From positions 216,971 through 280,970 of the forward strand of contig NZ_RBZU01000009.1 of NCBI RefSeq assembly GCF_003628125.1: a stretch of 64,000 bases of DNA, given 5' to 3'. Both the position numbers and the translations under genes were made by a program. Source of the DNA: Pararobbsia silviterrae. Its GTDB lineage: Bacteria > Pseudomonadota > Gammaproteobacteria > Burkholderiales > Burkholderiaceae. The notes below the pieces were generated by a model that had not been told where the DNA came from, made no database searches, and saw nothing but the letters and a program-made list of their open reading frames with translations. The first letter of the stretch is position 1, and each line of letters begins with the position of its first letter. This document shows, piece after piece, positions 44,512-52,590 of this stretch.

Positions 44512-45314
44512 GCGCGCTCGCGGGGGGAACGGATGCCGCGGCGTTCGGGTTTGCGCTCTGGGATGCGATCGCACCGATCCTGAGGACGCTGGTCTTCGCG
44601 TATGCGCGAATCGCGCCGATGTGTCTGATGTTGCCCTTGCTCAGCCCGCGCATGCTCGCGGGCGCGATGATGCGGCAGACTTTGATCGTGCTGATCGCGC
44701 TCTCGCTTTGGCCGTCGATCGACGCATCGGCGCGCGCCGCGTATGCGGCCGCGACGTCGTGGTTCTGGATCGCCTGTTCCGAAGCGGCGATCGGTCTCGC
44801 GCTCGGCACGATGCTCTCGATGCCGTTCTGGATCTGCATGGGCGTCGGCGAATGGATCGACAATCAACGCGGTGCGACGATCAGCGACGTGATGGACCCT
44901 GCGCACGGCGTGGAGGTGTCGACGATGTCGGCGTGGATGTCCGTGTTCGCGAGCGCGGCGTTTGTCTGTAACGACGGGATGCGCGTGGTGATCGAAGCGC
45001 TGCGGCTCAGCTATGTCGAGCTCGATTCGAGTGGCCTCGCGCGCATCGACTGGGCCGCCTATGGCCGTCTGCTCGACGTCGTTTCGCGTGAAGCCATGCG
45101 CTTGAGCGCTCCGGTCGTCGTCGCGTTGTTCGCGAGCGAAGTGTTGCTTGGCGTGCTGTCGGGTTTTGCAACGCAGATGGGCGTTTTCTCGCTCGCGTTT
45201 TCGATCAAGAGCTTCGTCGCTTTCACCGTGTTCTATCTGTATTTCGGCACTGCATGGATGCCGCTGTTGAACGACTGGGGCCGTTTCGCGCATATTCCGA
45301 TGATCGCGCCATGA
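44508..45314 (+). CDS. sctT: Type III secretion export apparatus protein SctT (SpaR/Spa29-like)
   Basis: A 268-residue FliR-family membrane protein from ATG 44508. It has multiple hydrophobic helices with the family segments 'FAYARIAPMCLMLPLLSP', 'EAAIGLALGTMLSMPFWIC', DNQRGATISDVMDP and 'GVFSLAFSIKSFVAFTVFYL'. It completes the export gate. It overlaps sctS and sctU by four bases on either side. Confidence 0.96.
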   Translation: MSALAGGTDAAAFGFALWDAIAPILRTLVFAYARIAPMCLMLPLLSPRMLAGAMMRQTLIVLIALSLWPSIDASARAAYAAATSWFWIACSEAAIGLALGTMLSMPFWICMGVGEWIDNQRGATISDVMDPAHGVEVSTMSAWMSVFASAAFVCNDGMRVVIEALRLSYVELDSSGLARIDWAAYGRLLDVVSREAMRLSAPVVVALFASEVLLGVLSGFATQMGVFSLAFSIKSFVAFTVFYLYFGTAWMPLLNDWGRFAHIPMIAP

Positions 45315-46381
45315 GCGAGAAAACCGAGAAACCCACCGAACAGAAGAAGCGCGAGGCCGCGCGCAAGGGACAGGTCTTTCATCCGAGCGACCTCTGCACA
45401 TGGCTTACGCTGTGCGTCGGGATCGCCTGGCTCACGTATCGCAGCGATCTGTCTTCATTGCTTGTCCCGCTGCGCGATGTCATCGTGTCGGGGTTCTCCA
45501 TGCCGCTCGACGTCTTCGTCCGGGCCATGTTCGACCGCGCGGCGCGCGTCGTTGTGCCGCTATGCGCCGTCGTGATCGTGCTGCCGTCATTGTTGACGCT
45601 GGCGGCAAGCCGTTTCGAACTCGCGACCGAGGCGCTTGTTCCGGACTTCAATCGACTGAATCCGATCGAGGGTGTCAAGCGCGTGTTCTCGAGACGCACG
45701 GCGGTCGGCACGGTGTGCGCGCTGGCCTATTGCTTCGCGGCCGCGGCGGCAGTCTGGATCGCGTCGTACGTGTGCGGGCGAGACGGATTCGCATCGATCT
45801 GGCTCGCGCCGTCGAACGGCTCGGTCGCATGGCGGTATCTGCTTGCGCGGCCGGCATGGCTGATGCTGGCGTGCATGCTGCCGGTGTGCCTCGTGCAAGC
45901 GTGGGGCGAGCGCAGTGCGCACACCCACGATTTGCTGATGGAAAAGCACGAGGTACAGCGTGAAAGGCGCGACCACGAAGGTCGGCCCGAGGTCAAGACA
46001 CGACGACGCGACCTTTTTCTCGAGATGCTCGATGCGCAATCGAAGCACGACATCGGAAGCTCGAACTTCGTGCTCGCGAACCCGACGCATCTTGCGGTCG
46101 GGATCTACGTCGACGACACGATCGTCGAGTGGCCGTTCGTCTCGATACGCGAGAAGAACCGACGCGCGCTCGCGGTGATCGCCTACGCGGAGTCGATCGG
46201 CATCCCCGTCATTCGCGACAAGCGCTTGACTCGCGCGGTTTTCGGCTCGACGCGCCGGTATGGATTCGTCGACCGCCGCTTTGTCGAGCGCATTCTGCAC
46301 GTCGTCGCGTGGCTCAAGGATGTCGAGTGCGCGCGAAGCGGCGCATCGTTTGTGCAAGATGAGGAATTGGGCACCGCCTAG
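45311..46381 (+). CDS. sctU: Type III secretion autoprotease switch protein SctU (SpaS/Spa40-like)
   Basis: A 356-residue FlhB-family protein. The N-terminus MSEKTEKPTEQKKREAARKG is canonical, with four membrane helices in the first 215 residues. The cytoplasmic domain has the autocleavage site NPTH (257-260) in 'VLANPTHLAVGIYV'. Cleavage between Asn and Pro allows the change from needle to translocator secretion together with SctP. Last of the export apparatus genes; the translocator genes follow after 72 bases. Confidence 0.96.
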   Translation: MSEKTEKPTEQKKREAARKGQVFHPSDLCTWLTLCVGIAWLTYRSDLSSLLVPLRDVIVSGFSMPLDVFVRAMFDRAARVVVPLCAVVIVLPSLLTLAASRFELATEALVPDFNRLNPIEGVKRVFSRRTAVGTVCALAYCFAAAAAVWIASYVCGRDGFASIWLAPSNGSVAWRYLLARPAWLMLACMLPVCLVQAWGERSAHTHDLLMEKHEVQRERRDHEGRPEVKTRRRDLFLEMLDAQSKHDIGSSNFVLANPTHLAVGIYVDDTIVEWPFVSIREKNRRALAVIAYAESIGIPVIRDKRLTRAVFGSTRRYGFVDRRFVERILHVVAWLKDVECARSGASFVQDEELGTA

Positions 46382-46453
46382 AGTGGCGGTGCGCTGACGG
46401 CGGCGTGTCGGATGCAGTCGCACACGAATCGGATTTCATGAGGAGTGTCATCG

Positions 46454-47161
46454 ATGACGATGGACTTTAAAAAGCACGGATCGGATCAACACGTTCGATA
46501 TCGAGACTCAGCTGAATGTGACCGGAATGCGGTCGCCGTGACGCCTGTCGAGGATCGCGCGTGCCCCATGAGCGCCCATGCGAGCCGCATCGCGGATGTC
46601 GTGCCATACGATGCGCCGGATGCGGACGCCACCGAAGCGGTCGTTCGCCGTCTCGCGCAGGCGCAAATCTTCGATCTCGACGGCGCACCCCATCCAATCG
46701 ACGCGCTTCCGGAACGCGTCGTCAACGATATTCATGCCTACGCGCACACGTTCTATCAACAGGGTCGACTGGCCGAGGCGGAAGCGTTCTTTCGATTTCT
46801 GTGTCTCTACGATTTTCACAACGCCGACTATGCGATGGGCTTGGCGGCGGTGTTTCAATTTCAAGGACGTCATCGCCAGGCCGTCGACTTGTACGGCGTT
46901 GCGCTGCGACTGGGTATTCTCGGTGTCGGCGCCGTTTTTCACGCGGGTCAGTGTTTCCTCAAACTCGGCGAGATCGATGACGCTCGCGAATGCTTTGCCT
47001 ATGCGGCGCACGAGAGTCGCGACGCGTCGCTCGCGATGCGTGCATCGAACTATCTCGCCTCGATCGGCGGCCTCCCCGACGCCGATTGCTTCGATCGCCA
47101 TGAAGCCGGATGTGTCGATGACGTCGAGCGGATCGATCACATGGAGTCTATCGATGAGTGA
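46454..47161 (+). CDS. sicA: Translocator chaperone (SicA/IpgC-like, TPR)
   Basis: A class II chaperone with three TPR-like units ('YAHTFYQQGRLAEAEAFFRF', 'YAMGLAAVFQFQGRHRQAVD', HAGQCFLKLGEIDDARECF), preceded by the helix ALPERVVNDIHAYA. It binds the two hydrophobic translocators and, in homologous systems, coactivates the InvF-type regulator. 235 residues from ATG 46454 (GAGGAG eight bases upstream), versus about 165 for SicA: roughly 45 extra residues at the N-terminus and 20-30 at the C-terminus. An internal ATG at 46568 would shorten it to 197. It overlaps the SipB-like gene by eight bases. Confidence 0.9.
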   Translation: MTMDFKKHGSDQHVRYRDSAECDRNAVAVTPVEDRACPMSAHASRIADVVPYDAPDADATEAVVRRLAQAQIFDLDGAPHPIDALPERVVNDIHAYAHTFYQQGRLAEAEAFFRFLCLYDFHNADYAMGLAAVFQFQGRHRQAVDLYGVALRLGILGVGAVFHAGQCFLKLGEIDDARECFAYAAHESRDASLAMRASNYLASIGGLPDADCFDRHEAGCVDDVERIDHMESIDE

Positions 47162-48251
47162 GTGGACAGCGCTCTCCACGCCGCTGCGTTTGCCTGCGAT
47201 CGTGTCGCGACCCGCCTTTGGCGCTCTCGCGCGCGAGGCCGAAGCGCAACGCGCGCCAGAGCCGGCTGTGTCGGCGCCGGTCGATTCGCATCCGAACGGC
47301 ATCTTCGACATCGATCCGCGACCCGCATACGGCACGATCGAAAGTCCCGCCGTTCAGTTGAATGTCCTGACTTCGCGCCTGCAGGTGCTGATCGACGAAT
47401 TCGTGCAGACGCATTTGGCGCAAGTCCGCGTGTTCTTGAGCGCGGTGGCCGAAGCGCGACGCGAGGCCGCGACGGCGGAAGCCAAACAGGTCGCCGACCA
47501 GTTGCAGCGTGCGCAACTGGCCGCGACGGTCGTCGGATGGATCGGTCGCATCCTCGCGTGGGTCTTGATGGCGGTCAGCGTGGTTTCGGCGGTGTTCACG
47601 GGCGGGGCTTCGCTGCTGCTCGCGGTGACGCTCGCCACGGCGACGGTCGTCGACCAGATCGTCCAGTCGACGACCGGTACGTCTCCGATAGCGACCGCGC
47701 TCGATGCGGTACTCAAGCCGCTCGTCGGTGCGATCGCCGAGGTCTTGAGCGCGATGCTCGAATCGGCCGGCGTGAATCCGGAGACGGCCCGACTCGTGGC
47801 CAACATTATCGGGACGATCGTCGCATGCGTGATCATCGTCGTCGTGGCGGTCGTCGGCGCGCGTGCCGCGACGAAATTGCTGGAGCCGATATGCCGCAAT
47901 CTTGGAAGAGGACTGGCGCGGGCGCTCGCGGACTGCACGCGTCATGTGCCGCGCATGGGCGTCCGTGTGCAACAGGCGGTGACCGTTGGGACGGCCGCCG
48001 AGGTGACCTTCGTCGGTGCGGGCAATGTCGCGGCGACGGTCCTTTCCAACGATGTCCTGCTGGCGCAAGCCGCGTTCGATCAACTCGAAGCGTCGGGTCG
48101 CATTCTGTCCGAAACGATCGCGCAGATTTTCGAGGAATCGGCGAACGCGCTCGCGATGCAGCGCGAGACGATGGGCATTGCGATCGACGCGCTCACGCAA
48201 GAGCGTGTCACGGGGCTGCACATTGCGAAGGGATTCTATCGAGCCGTCTAG
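47154..48251 (+). CDS. sctE: Short hydrophobic translocator SctE (SipB/IpaB/BipB-like)
   Basis: 365 residues from ATG 47154. It has a coiled-coil segment (FLSAVAEARREAATAEAKQV) followed by two hydrophobic stretches (about 125-165 and 213-240), as in SipB/IpaB where they insert in the host membrane. 'AFTGGASLLLAV'-type glycine-rich sequence and the C-terminal amphipathic helices are also present. It is much shorter than SipB (593) or BipB (about 620); nearly all of the long N-terminal coiled-coil region is absent while the membrane core is kept. The frame shows no obvious break. Position after sicA supports the call. Confidence 0.85.
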   Translation: MSEWTALSTPLRLPAIVSRPAFGALAREAEAQRAPEPAVSAPVDSHPNGIFDIDPRPAYGTIESPAVQLNVLTSRLQVLIDEFVQTHLAQVRVFLSAVAEARREAATAEAKQVADQLQRAQLAATVVGWIGRILAWVLMAVSVVSAVFTGGASLLLAVTLATATVVDQIVQSTTGTSPIATALDAVLKPLVGAIAEVLSAMLESAGVNPETARLVANIIGTIVACVIIVVVAVVGARAATKLLEPICRNLGRGLARALADCTRHVPRMGVRVQQAVTVGTAAEVTFVGAGNVAATVLSNDVLLAQAAFDQLEASGRILSETIAQIFEESANALAMQRETMGIAIDALTQERVTGLHIAKGFYRAV

Positions 48252-48338
48252 ATCGAAGCCGGCTAGACGACGAGCGGGCGTCCGTGCATGGGTACGGCGG
48301 CACGCGCGCGCACTGTTTTTTGACGTAAGGAGTGTCGA

Positions 48339-49655
48339 ATGACGAGTATCCACATGGCGGCCGCGCCGAGCGCGGGATTTGACCTGGCATCGACTCGGTA
48401 TGCGCACGGTGCGAGTCTCGGGCGGGCGAGCACGGCGAGCTTGGCGAGGATGCAGGAGACGGATGCGATGTCGCGTGACGGCGCGTCCGTACCCTTGTCG
48501 CCCGATGTCTCGGACGACGATATCGAGCCCCTCCGGCATGCGATTGCATTGACCTTCGCGGAAGCCGGCATCAACGCGAGAGACGTCGAATCGATCGGCG
48601 CTGTCGCGGGGCCGGTCGAGACGGAAGGCGGGACGCTTACGCCTGAGCCGGCGATCTCGAGTGCGTTGCCGGAGTCGGCGCTGCAGGCGCGCGATGATCG
48701 ACTGACTGCGTTTATCGTGCTCATGGCGTCCGCGTTCGAATTGTGCGTCAAATTGCGCGCGGCAGCGAATGCGCAGCTTGCGCAGACCGCAAACATCGCT
48801 CAGCAAGCCTACGCCGCTCGCGCGATTCAACAACGCAACGAGGCCGCGAGCGCGTTGGGCGGCGCGATCGGTCAAGGTCTGATCTTGTTCGCGGGTGCTG
48901 CATGCGCGATGGGCGCGGTGCTGAAGGCAACGCGTTTCGAACTCAAGCTGGCGACGCGTGAGGGCGATCTCCAATCGAGGCTTGGATCGCGTCGCGCAGA
49001 CGCTTGCCGCGAGGCGTGTCCGGACTCGCCGGCCGAGATCGTCCCGTTGACGCACACGCCGGCCGCGCAGGCCGAAGGCGCCGCGGCGCGCCGCATGTCG
49101 ATGCAGCGCAACCACGGCGATGTCCGGCAGGCTCGCGCATCGGATCGACGCGGCGAGGGTGAGTTGGCCACCGAGTCGGCGACCGGGTCGACGTCCGAGT
49201 CGACACCCGGAACGCATACCGTGCCGCGCAACGAGCGCGCCTCCGATGAACGCGTGTCGACCGCGCGCGCCGTCGACGCGGATTCCGATGCGTCACGGGC
49301 ACCCGAGGCATCAGGGAGTGCGACGCGTACGTCCGACTTGCAAGAGCGCCTCGAGGCCCAAGCCAAGCAGCGTTACGCGAACGAGCGCCTCAAGCTTGCC
49401 GGCAATACGGCATTGAATTCGATGACGACTGCCGGACATATGATGAGCGCGATTACCAACTCCGTCTCCGTGGAGTCCCGAATCAACACAGATCTGTTGC
49501 ACGCCGCGGCCTCGAATGCCGAATCGACGAAAGCGGCGCTGACCCATGAGGCCAGCGTGACGCAGGACGGGGCCGCGCGAATGATGGGTGCGCTGCATGG
49601 CCTGTTGTCGTCGACCGAGGACGCGACCGCGCATGCGGCGTCGTTCAAGTTCTGA
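48339..49655 (+). CDS. sctB: Translocator SctB (SipC/IpaC/BipC-like)
   Basis: A 438-residue protein with one hydrophobic segment ('GGAIGQGLILFAGAACAMGA', about 172-195) preceded by a helical 'FELCVKLRAAANAQLAQTAN' region. A hydrophilic middle is followed by a C-terminal helical domain ('TTAGHMMSAITNSVSVESRI'). This plan fits SipC-type translocators, the second pore subunit, which in relatives also acts on actin. AAGGAG lies before ATG 48339. It lies in the sipC slot between the SipB- and SipD-like genes. Sequence identity to known members appears low. Confidence 0.82.
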   Translation: MTSIHMAAAPSAGFDLASTRYAHGASLGRASTASLARMQETDAMSRDGASVPLSPDVSDDDIEPLRHAIALTFAEAGINARDVESIGAVAGPVETEGGTLTPEPAISSALPESALQARDDRLTAFIVLMASAFELCVKLRAAANAQLAQTANIAQQAYAARAIQQRNEAASALGGAIGQGLILFAGAACAMGAVLKATRFELKLATREGDLQSRLGSRRADACREACPDSPAEIVPLTHTPAAQAEGAAARRMSMQRNHGDVRQARASDRRGEGELATESATGSTSESTPGTHTVPRNERASDERVSTARAVDADSDASRAPEASGSATRTSDLQERLEAQAKQRYANERLKLAGNTALNSMTTAGHMMSAITNSVSVESRINTDLLHAAASNAESTKAALTHEASVTQDGAARMMGALHGLLSSTEDATAHAASFKF

Positions 49656-49664
49656 GGGCGCGCG

Positions 49665-50582
49665 ATGCTGAATGTGGATGGTGTGTCGTTCTCAGGCTAT
49701 CGATCGGCGAACGCCTTAGGGCGCTCGGCGCCGACGTCCGCTCCGATTTCGCGTGACGCCGCCGCGCCCGATCGATCGCTCGCCGAATCCGCGGACGAGC
49801 AGATGGCGAAGGGCATCGCGGCGCTCTCGGATCTTTCGACTTGGCGCTTCGGTCGGCTCGACGGACTCGCGATGCCTAGGCCGCCGATCGAACCCGGGGG
49901 GGAAGCCGACGTCGGCCGTCTGCGTCCCGATATGAAGCGCGGTTCGGTGACGCATCTCGCGACAAAGCCCGTGTCTTACTTCGTCCCTCAGCTCATCGAT
50001 ACGATTCGTGACGCGATGACGGCGAGCGAGGCCGAGTGCGTGACACCGATCAAGGAGGCGCTTGCGAAATACGTCAAGTACCTCTCGGACGTTGCCGAGT
50101 TCACGGCGCTGATTCGATCGAACATCTCGAAGGGCTCGGATGCGCAACACATCACGGTCGCGGTCGGCAAGCTCTCTGCCGAGCTTCAGCGGCTCAAGGC
50201 CAAATGGAGTCAGGAGATCGCTTTTGGTCCCGCTTCGTACGAGCTTGTGCATCGGCTGTCGAAGCAGTGGCGTTTGCCGTTCAGCGAAATGCCCGATGGC
50301 ACGGCGATCATTCGCGTTCATACCGCGCCGCTCGACGCCATGATCAAGGCGACGTCGGATCCCAATCAGGATAGCAACGGTCGTGTGGATTGGCTCATGG
50401 GGCAGCACCAGGCGTGGAGTACCTCGGTCAGCGAGCAACGGCAACAGGTCGAAAACGAATGCAATCTGCTCTCGGAGCTCGCGCGCAACGGTATGGCGCT
50501 ATCCAATAATCTCATCAAGGTCCTTGTCAGCATGATTCAGACGCTTTATGAGTGCAATCGACAGTTCGCGGCCGGGCTCTGA
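49665..50582 (+). CDS. sctA: Needle-tip protein SctA (SipD/IpaD/BipD-like)
   Basis: A 305-residue hydrophilic protein. It begins with a disordered secretion-signal-like N-terminus, followed by a helical region including 'YFVPQLIDTIRDAMTASEAE' and 'KYVKYLSDVAEFTALIRSNI', and ends in a long helix 'NNLIKVLVSMIQTLYECNRQ', the features of the tip-protein coiled coil. It caps the needle and regulates pore insertion. It starts nine bases after sctB and is the last gene of the large plus-strand T3SS operon, followed by a terminator. Confidence 0.88.
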   Translation: MLNVDGVSFSGYRSANALGRSAPTSAPISRDAAAPDRSLAESADEQMAKGIAALSDLSTWRFGRLDGLAMPRPPIEPGGEADVGRLRPDMKRGSVTHLATKPVSYFVPQLIDTIRDAMTASEAECVTPIKEALAKYVKYLSDVAEFTALIRSNISKGSDAQHITVAVGKLSAELQRLKAKWSQEIAFGPASYELVHRLSKQWRLPFSEMPDGTAIIRVHTAPLDAMIKATSDPNQDSNGRVDWLMGQHQAWSTSVSEQRQQVENECNLLSELARNGMALSNNLIKVLVSMIQTLYECNRQFAAGL

Positions 50583-50586
50583 AGCG

Positions 50587-50623
50587 CGGCGCGCATCGAC
50601 ATCGCTCGATGCGCGCCGATTTT
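50587..50623 (+). terminator. Terminator at the end of the translocator operon
   Basis: A 13-bp stem (CGGCGCGCATCGA at 50587-50599 with its complement 50606-50618) and six-base loop, followed by ATTTTC. It lies five bases after the sctA stop and between convergent transcription units. Confidence 0.85.
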
Positions 50624-50701
50624 CATGGCGCGCGGAACATCGCGCGCAGGATGCGCCGGTGCGTCGATGCGCCGATACGTCATCGGCGCAGTTTCATATC
50701 G

Positions 50702-51262
50702 TTAAAATTTCGCTTGCGATGCCGCTGACGGGCGCGATGCCGGATGCGCATTGTCGAGCGTCTCGACGGCATTCGGATCGACGACGATCGACGGAAGTCG
50801 TCGGCAATAGGTGACGAACACATCATTCGAGACGACCGCGAACAGCCACGAATCGATCTGAATAAATTCGATTTCGATCGCATGCTCTCCGATCAACGGA
50901 AGTTGATCCGCGAGGGCCGTGGGCAATGTGTCGCCGTAGTAGATGCGTGTCGCGGTGCGTTCGCGCATGCGCGGCGACAACCATCGTGTCTCCCATTCGA
51001 TCATGCGATGCACGCGATAGCTCTTGTCGGCGACATCGACGGCACCCTCGACATACAGGCTTCGAGGACGAAAAAGCAGGGTGCCGTCGAAACGCACGTG
51101 CGAGCCGACGCGATCGAATCTCGGGTTGTCGATCGCTGTCAGGCGCGACATGCAGGCCGACTTCGGAAGATCCTGATTGACGTGCCATAGGGCACTCATG
51201 CCGACGGCCTGAACCGACAGCACGCCGCACACCATTAAAGCGATTCGGTAACGGTTGAGCAT
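50702..51262 (-). CDS. Small membrane-anchored partner of the ToxR-like regulator (BprQ-like)
   Basis: 186 residues with an N-terminal membrane helix (RYRIALMVCGVLSVQAVGMS) and a presumably periplasmic remainder. It lies directly downstream of, and overlaps by 28 bases, the ToxR/CadC-like regulator gene, as ToxS-type partners do. In B. pseudomallei the pair BprP-BprQ occupies this role for T3SS-3; the similarity is judged from position, size and topology, not from an alignment. It may stabilise or modulate the regulator's periplasmic domain. The start at 51262 (MLNRYRIALM) is tentative. Confidence 0.7.
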   Translation of the reverse strand: MLNRYRIALMVCGVLSVQAVGMSALWHVNQDLPKSACMSRLTAIDNPRFDRVGSHVRFDGTLLFRPRSLYVEGAVDVADKSYRVHRMIEWETRWLSPRMRERTATRIYYGDTLPTALADQLPLIGEHAIEIEFIQIDSWLFAVVSNDVFVTYCRRLPSIVVDPNAVETLDNAHPASRPSAASQAKF

Positions 51263-52188
51263 CGTGTCGAGGGAAGGTCGGGACGGCCGCTGCACGCCAG
51301 CACGGCGTAGCGATTCCGATGTTGGTTCACAAACACGTACGCATGCTGCTCGGGCGGAATGGTCACGCGGGCTTGAATGTCGCGCCAGACCTGCAAGGCC
51401 GTCTCGGGCGGCATGGATGCGTATCGAATCCGGTCGTCGCCGCTGGTCACGTAGTGTGTCTGTCCCTCATGGGTGAACCCAAGCGATGCCGCGGACATCG
51501 CGCGCTGCGATTCGACGGTGACGAGGACCGCCGCGAGGGTGACGGTGATCAATGCCGATACGTACATGACGACCGTCCGTGGCGCGGGCTCGCGCGGTCG
51601 CGACGGGATGGCATTCGAGGCGCGGACCACATCTTTCCAGCTCGGATAGGGACCCGTTCGGCGCGCACGACTCAGGCGATACGCAGAGGCACCGATACCG
51701 TTGCGGAGCGGAGGCGCGCAATCGGCGTCTTCCGCCATGCCGACTTCGATCGGTTGAATCACGTCGACCGGTTCCTGCCACGCACGCTCAAGATGGGCAT
51801 CGAGCGCGTCGGATCGCGGGCCGCCCGCGACATAGGCGTCGATCGACCCCGACTGGGCCGACAGCGCCAGGCCCTTGCGTGGAACCGTGACGACGGTTCC
51901 CGCGAGATCGATCGAGGCAAAGCTTTTACGTAGCAGCGAGACGAGTTGGTAATAGCTGTTTTCGGTGACGACGGTGCCGTGCCGCGTCCAGACTTCGTCG
52001 ATCAGATCCGATTTCGAACAGACGCCCGCGAGCAAGGCCTCGAGCAAGAGTCCCTCGTTTCTCGTCAGTGCGCATTCGCGGCGGGTTTGCACATTACGCA
52101 GGCGAAGACGTTGGAATTCGAATTGAAAAGCAGGCGCGCAGGGATTGGGCGGTGTCTCGTCATGACCGGACGGGTCCATGTACTGCAT
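51235..52188 (-). CDS. ToxR/CadC-like transmembrane transcriptional regulator (BprP-like)
   Basis: 317 residues. The N-terminal winged helix of the OmpR/CadC type spans about residues 20-115 (LTRNEGLLLEALLAGVCSKS, 'VVTENSYYQLVSLLRKSFA', VVTVPRKGLAL). A membrane helix (VVMYVSALITVTLAAVLVTV, about 203-225) and a short periplasmic domain follow. Such proteins activate promoters from the membrane in response to external cues. Its place at the end of a Bsa-like island makes it the likely upstream activator of the sctD and araC promoters. ATG 52188 is used; ATG 52179 is equally possible. Confidence 0.82.
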   Translation of the reverse strand: MQYMDPSGHDETPPNPCAPAFQFEFQRLRLRNVQTRRECALTRNEGLLLEALLAGVCSKSDLIDEVWTRHGTVVTENSYYQLVSLLRKSFASIDLAGTVVTVPRKGLALSAQSGSIDAYVAGGPRSDALDAHLERAWQEPVDVIQPIEVGMAEDADCAPPLRNGIGASAYRLSRARRTGPYPSWKDVVRASNAIPSRPREPAPRTVVMYVSALITVTLAAVLVTVESQRAMSAASLGFTHEGQTHYVTSGDDRIRYASMPPETALQVWRDIQARVTIPPEQHAYVFVNQHRNRYAVLACSGRPDLPSTRCSTVTESL

Positions 52189-52590
52189 CGGCGATTGTTC
52201 TGTTCGGCTGGGGGACGAGGGCGGATGCCGATACGTCCCGATGTCGTTCTTGAACCTCGCATGTCATGCATGATGGAATCGCGACGACATTGTGAGGACG
52301 GTTGTCGCGTTGGACCCGACCCATACCTCCGACGTTCGTCGGCAGCCTCTGCTTTGCGAAAGCTCTGACTTGCGAACGGTATGACGCTGTATTCGTACCC
52401 AGGCAAAGCGCATCAAGAATCCCGCTTTCTGCAAGGCGAGACTGCATTGGATTCGGAATGGTCGGATAGGAGTGGTTGTGATATCGATTCGACTGTAGGT
52501 CGGGTTGGATTTTGGCGCGTATCGATGCCTCGTACAATGCAGATGACCCGGTGGCAATCACGGAACCCGACGCTTGATACGGAGACACGA
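52189..52590. other. Intergenic region between T3SS island and codA
   Basis: 402 bases with no recognisable gene; it is the right edge of the secretion island. Divergent promoters for the BprP-like gene and codA are expected. A TTTGGC/TACAAT pair with 16-base spacing at about 52511-52538 is a weak candidate for codA. No tRNA, integrase or direct-repeat attachment site was seen. Confidence 0.5.

Noticed and set aside
28045..52188. Integrase, transposase or tRNA attachment site flanking the secretion island
   Set aside because: None recognised at either edge, so mobility of the island is inferred from content only and is not claimed as a feature.
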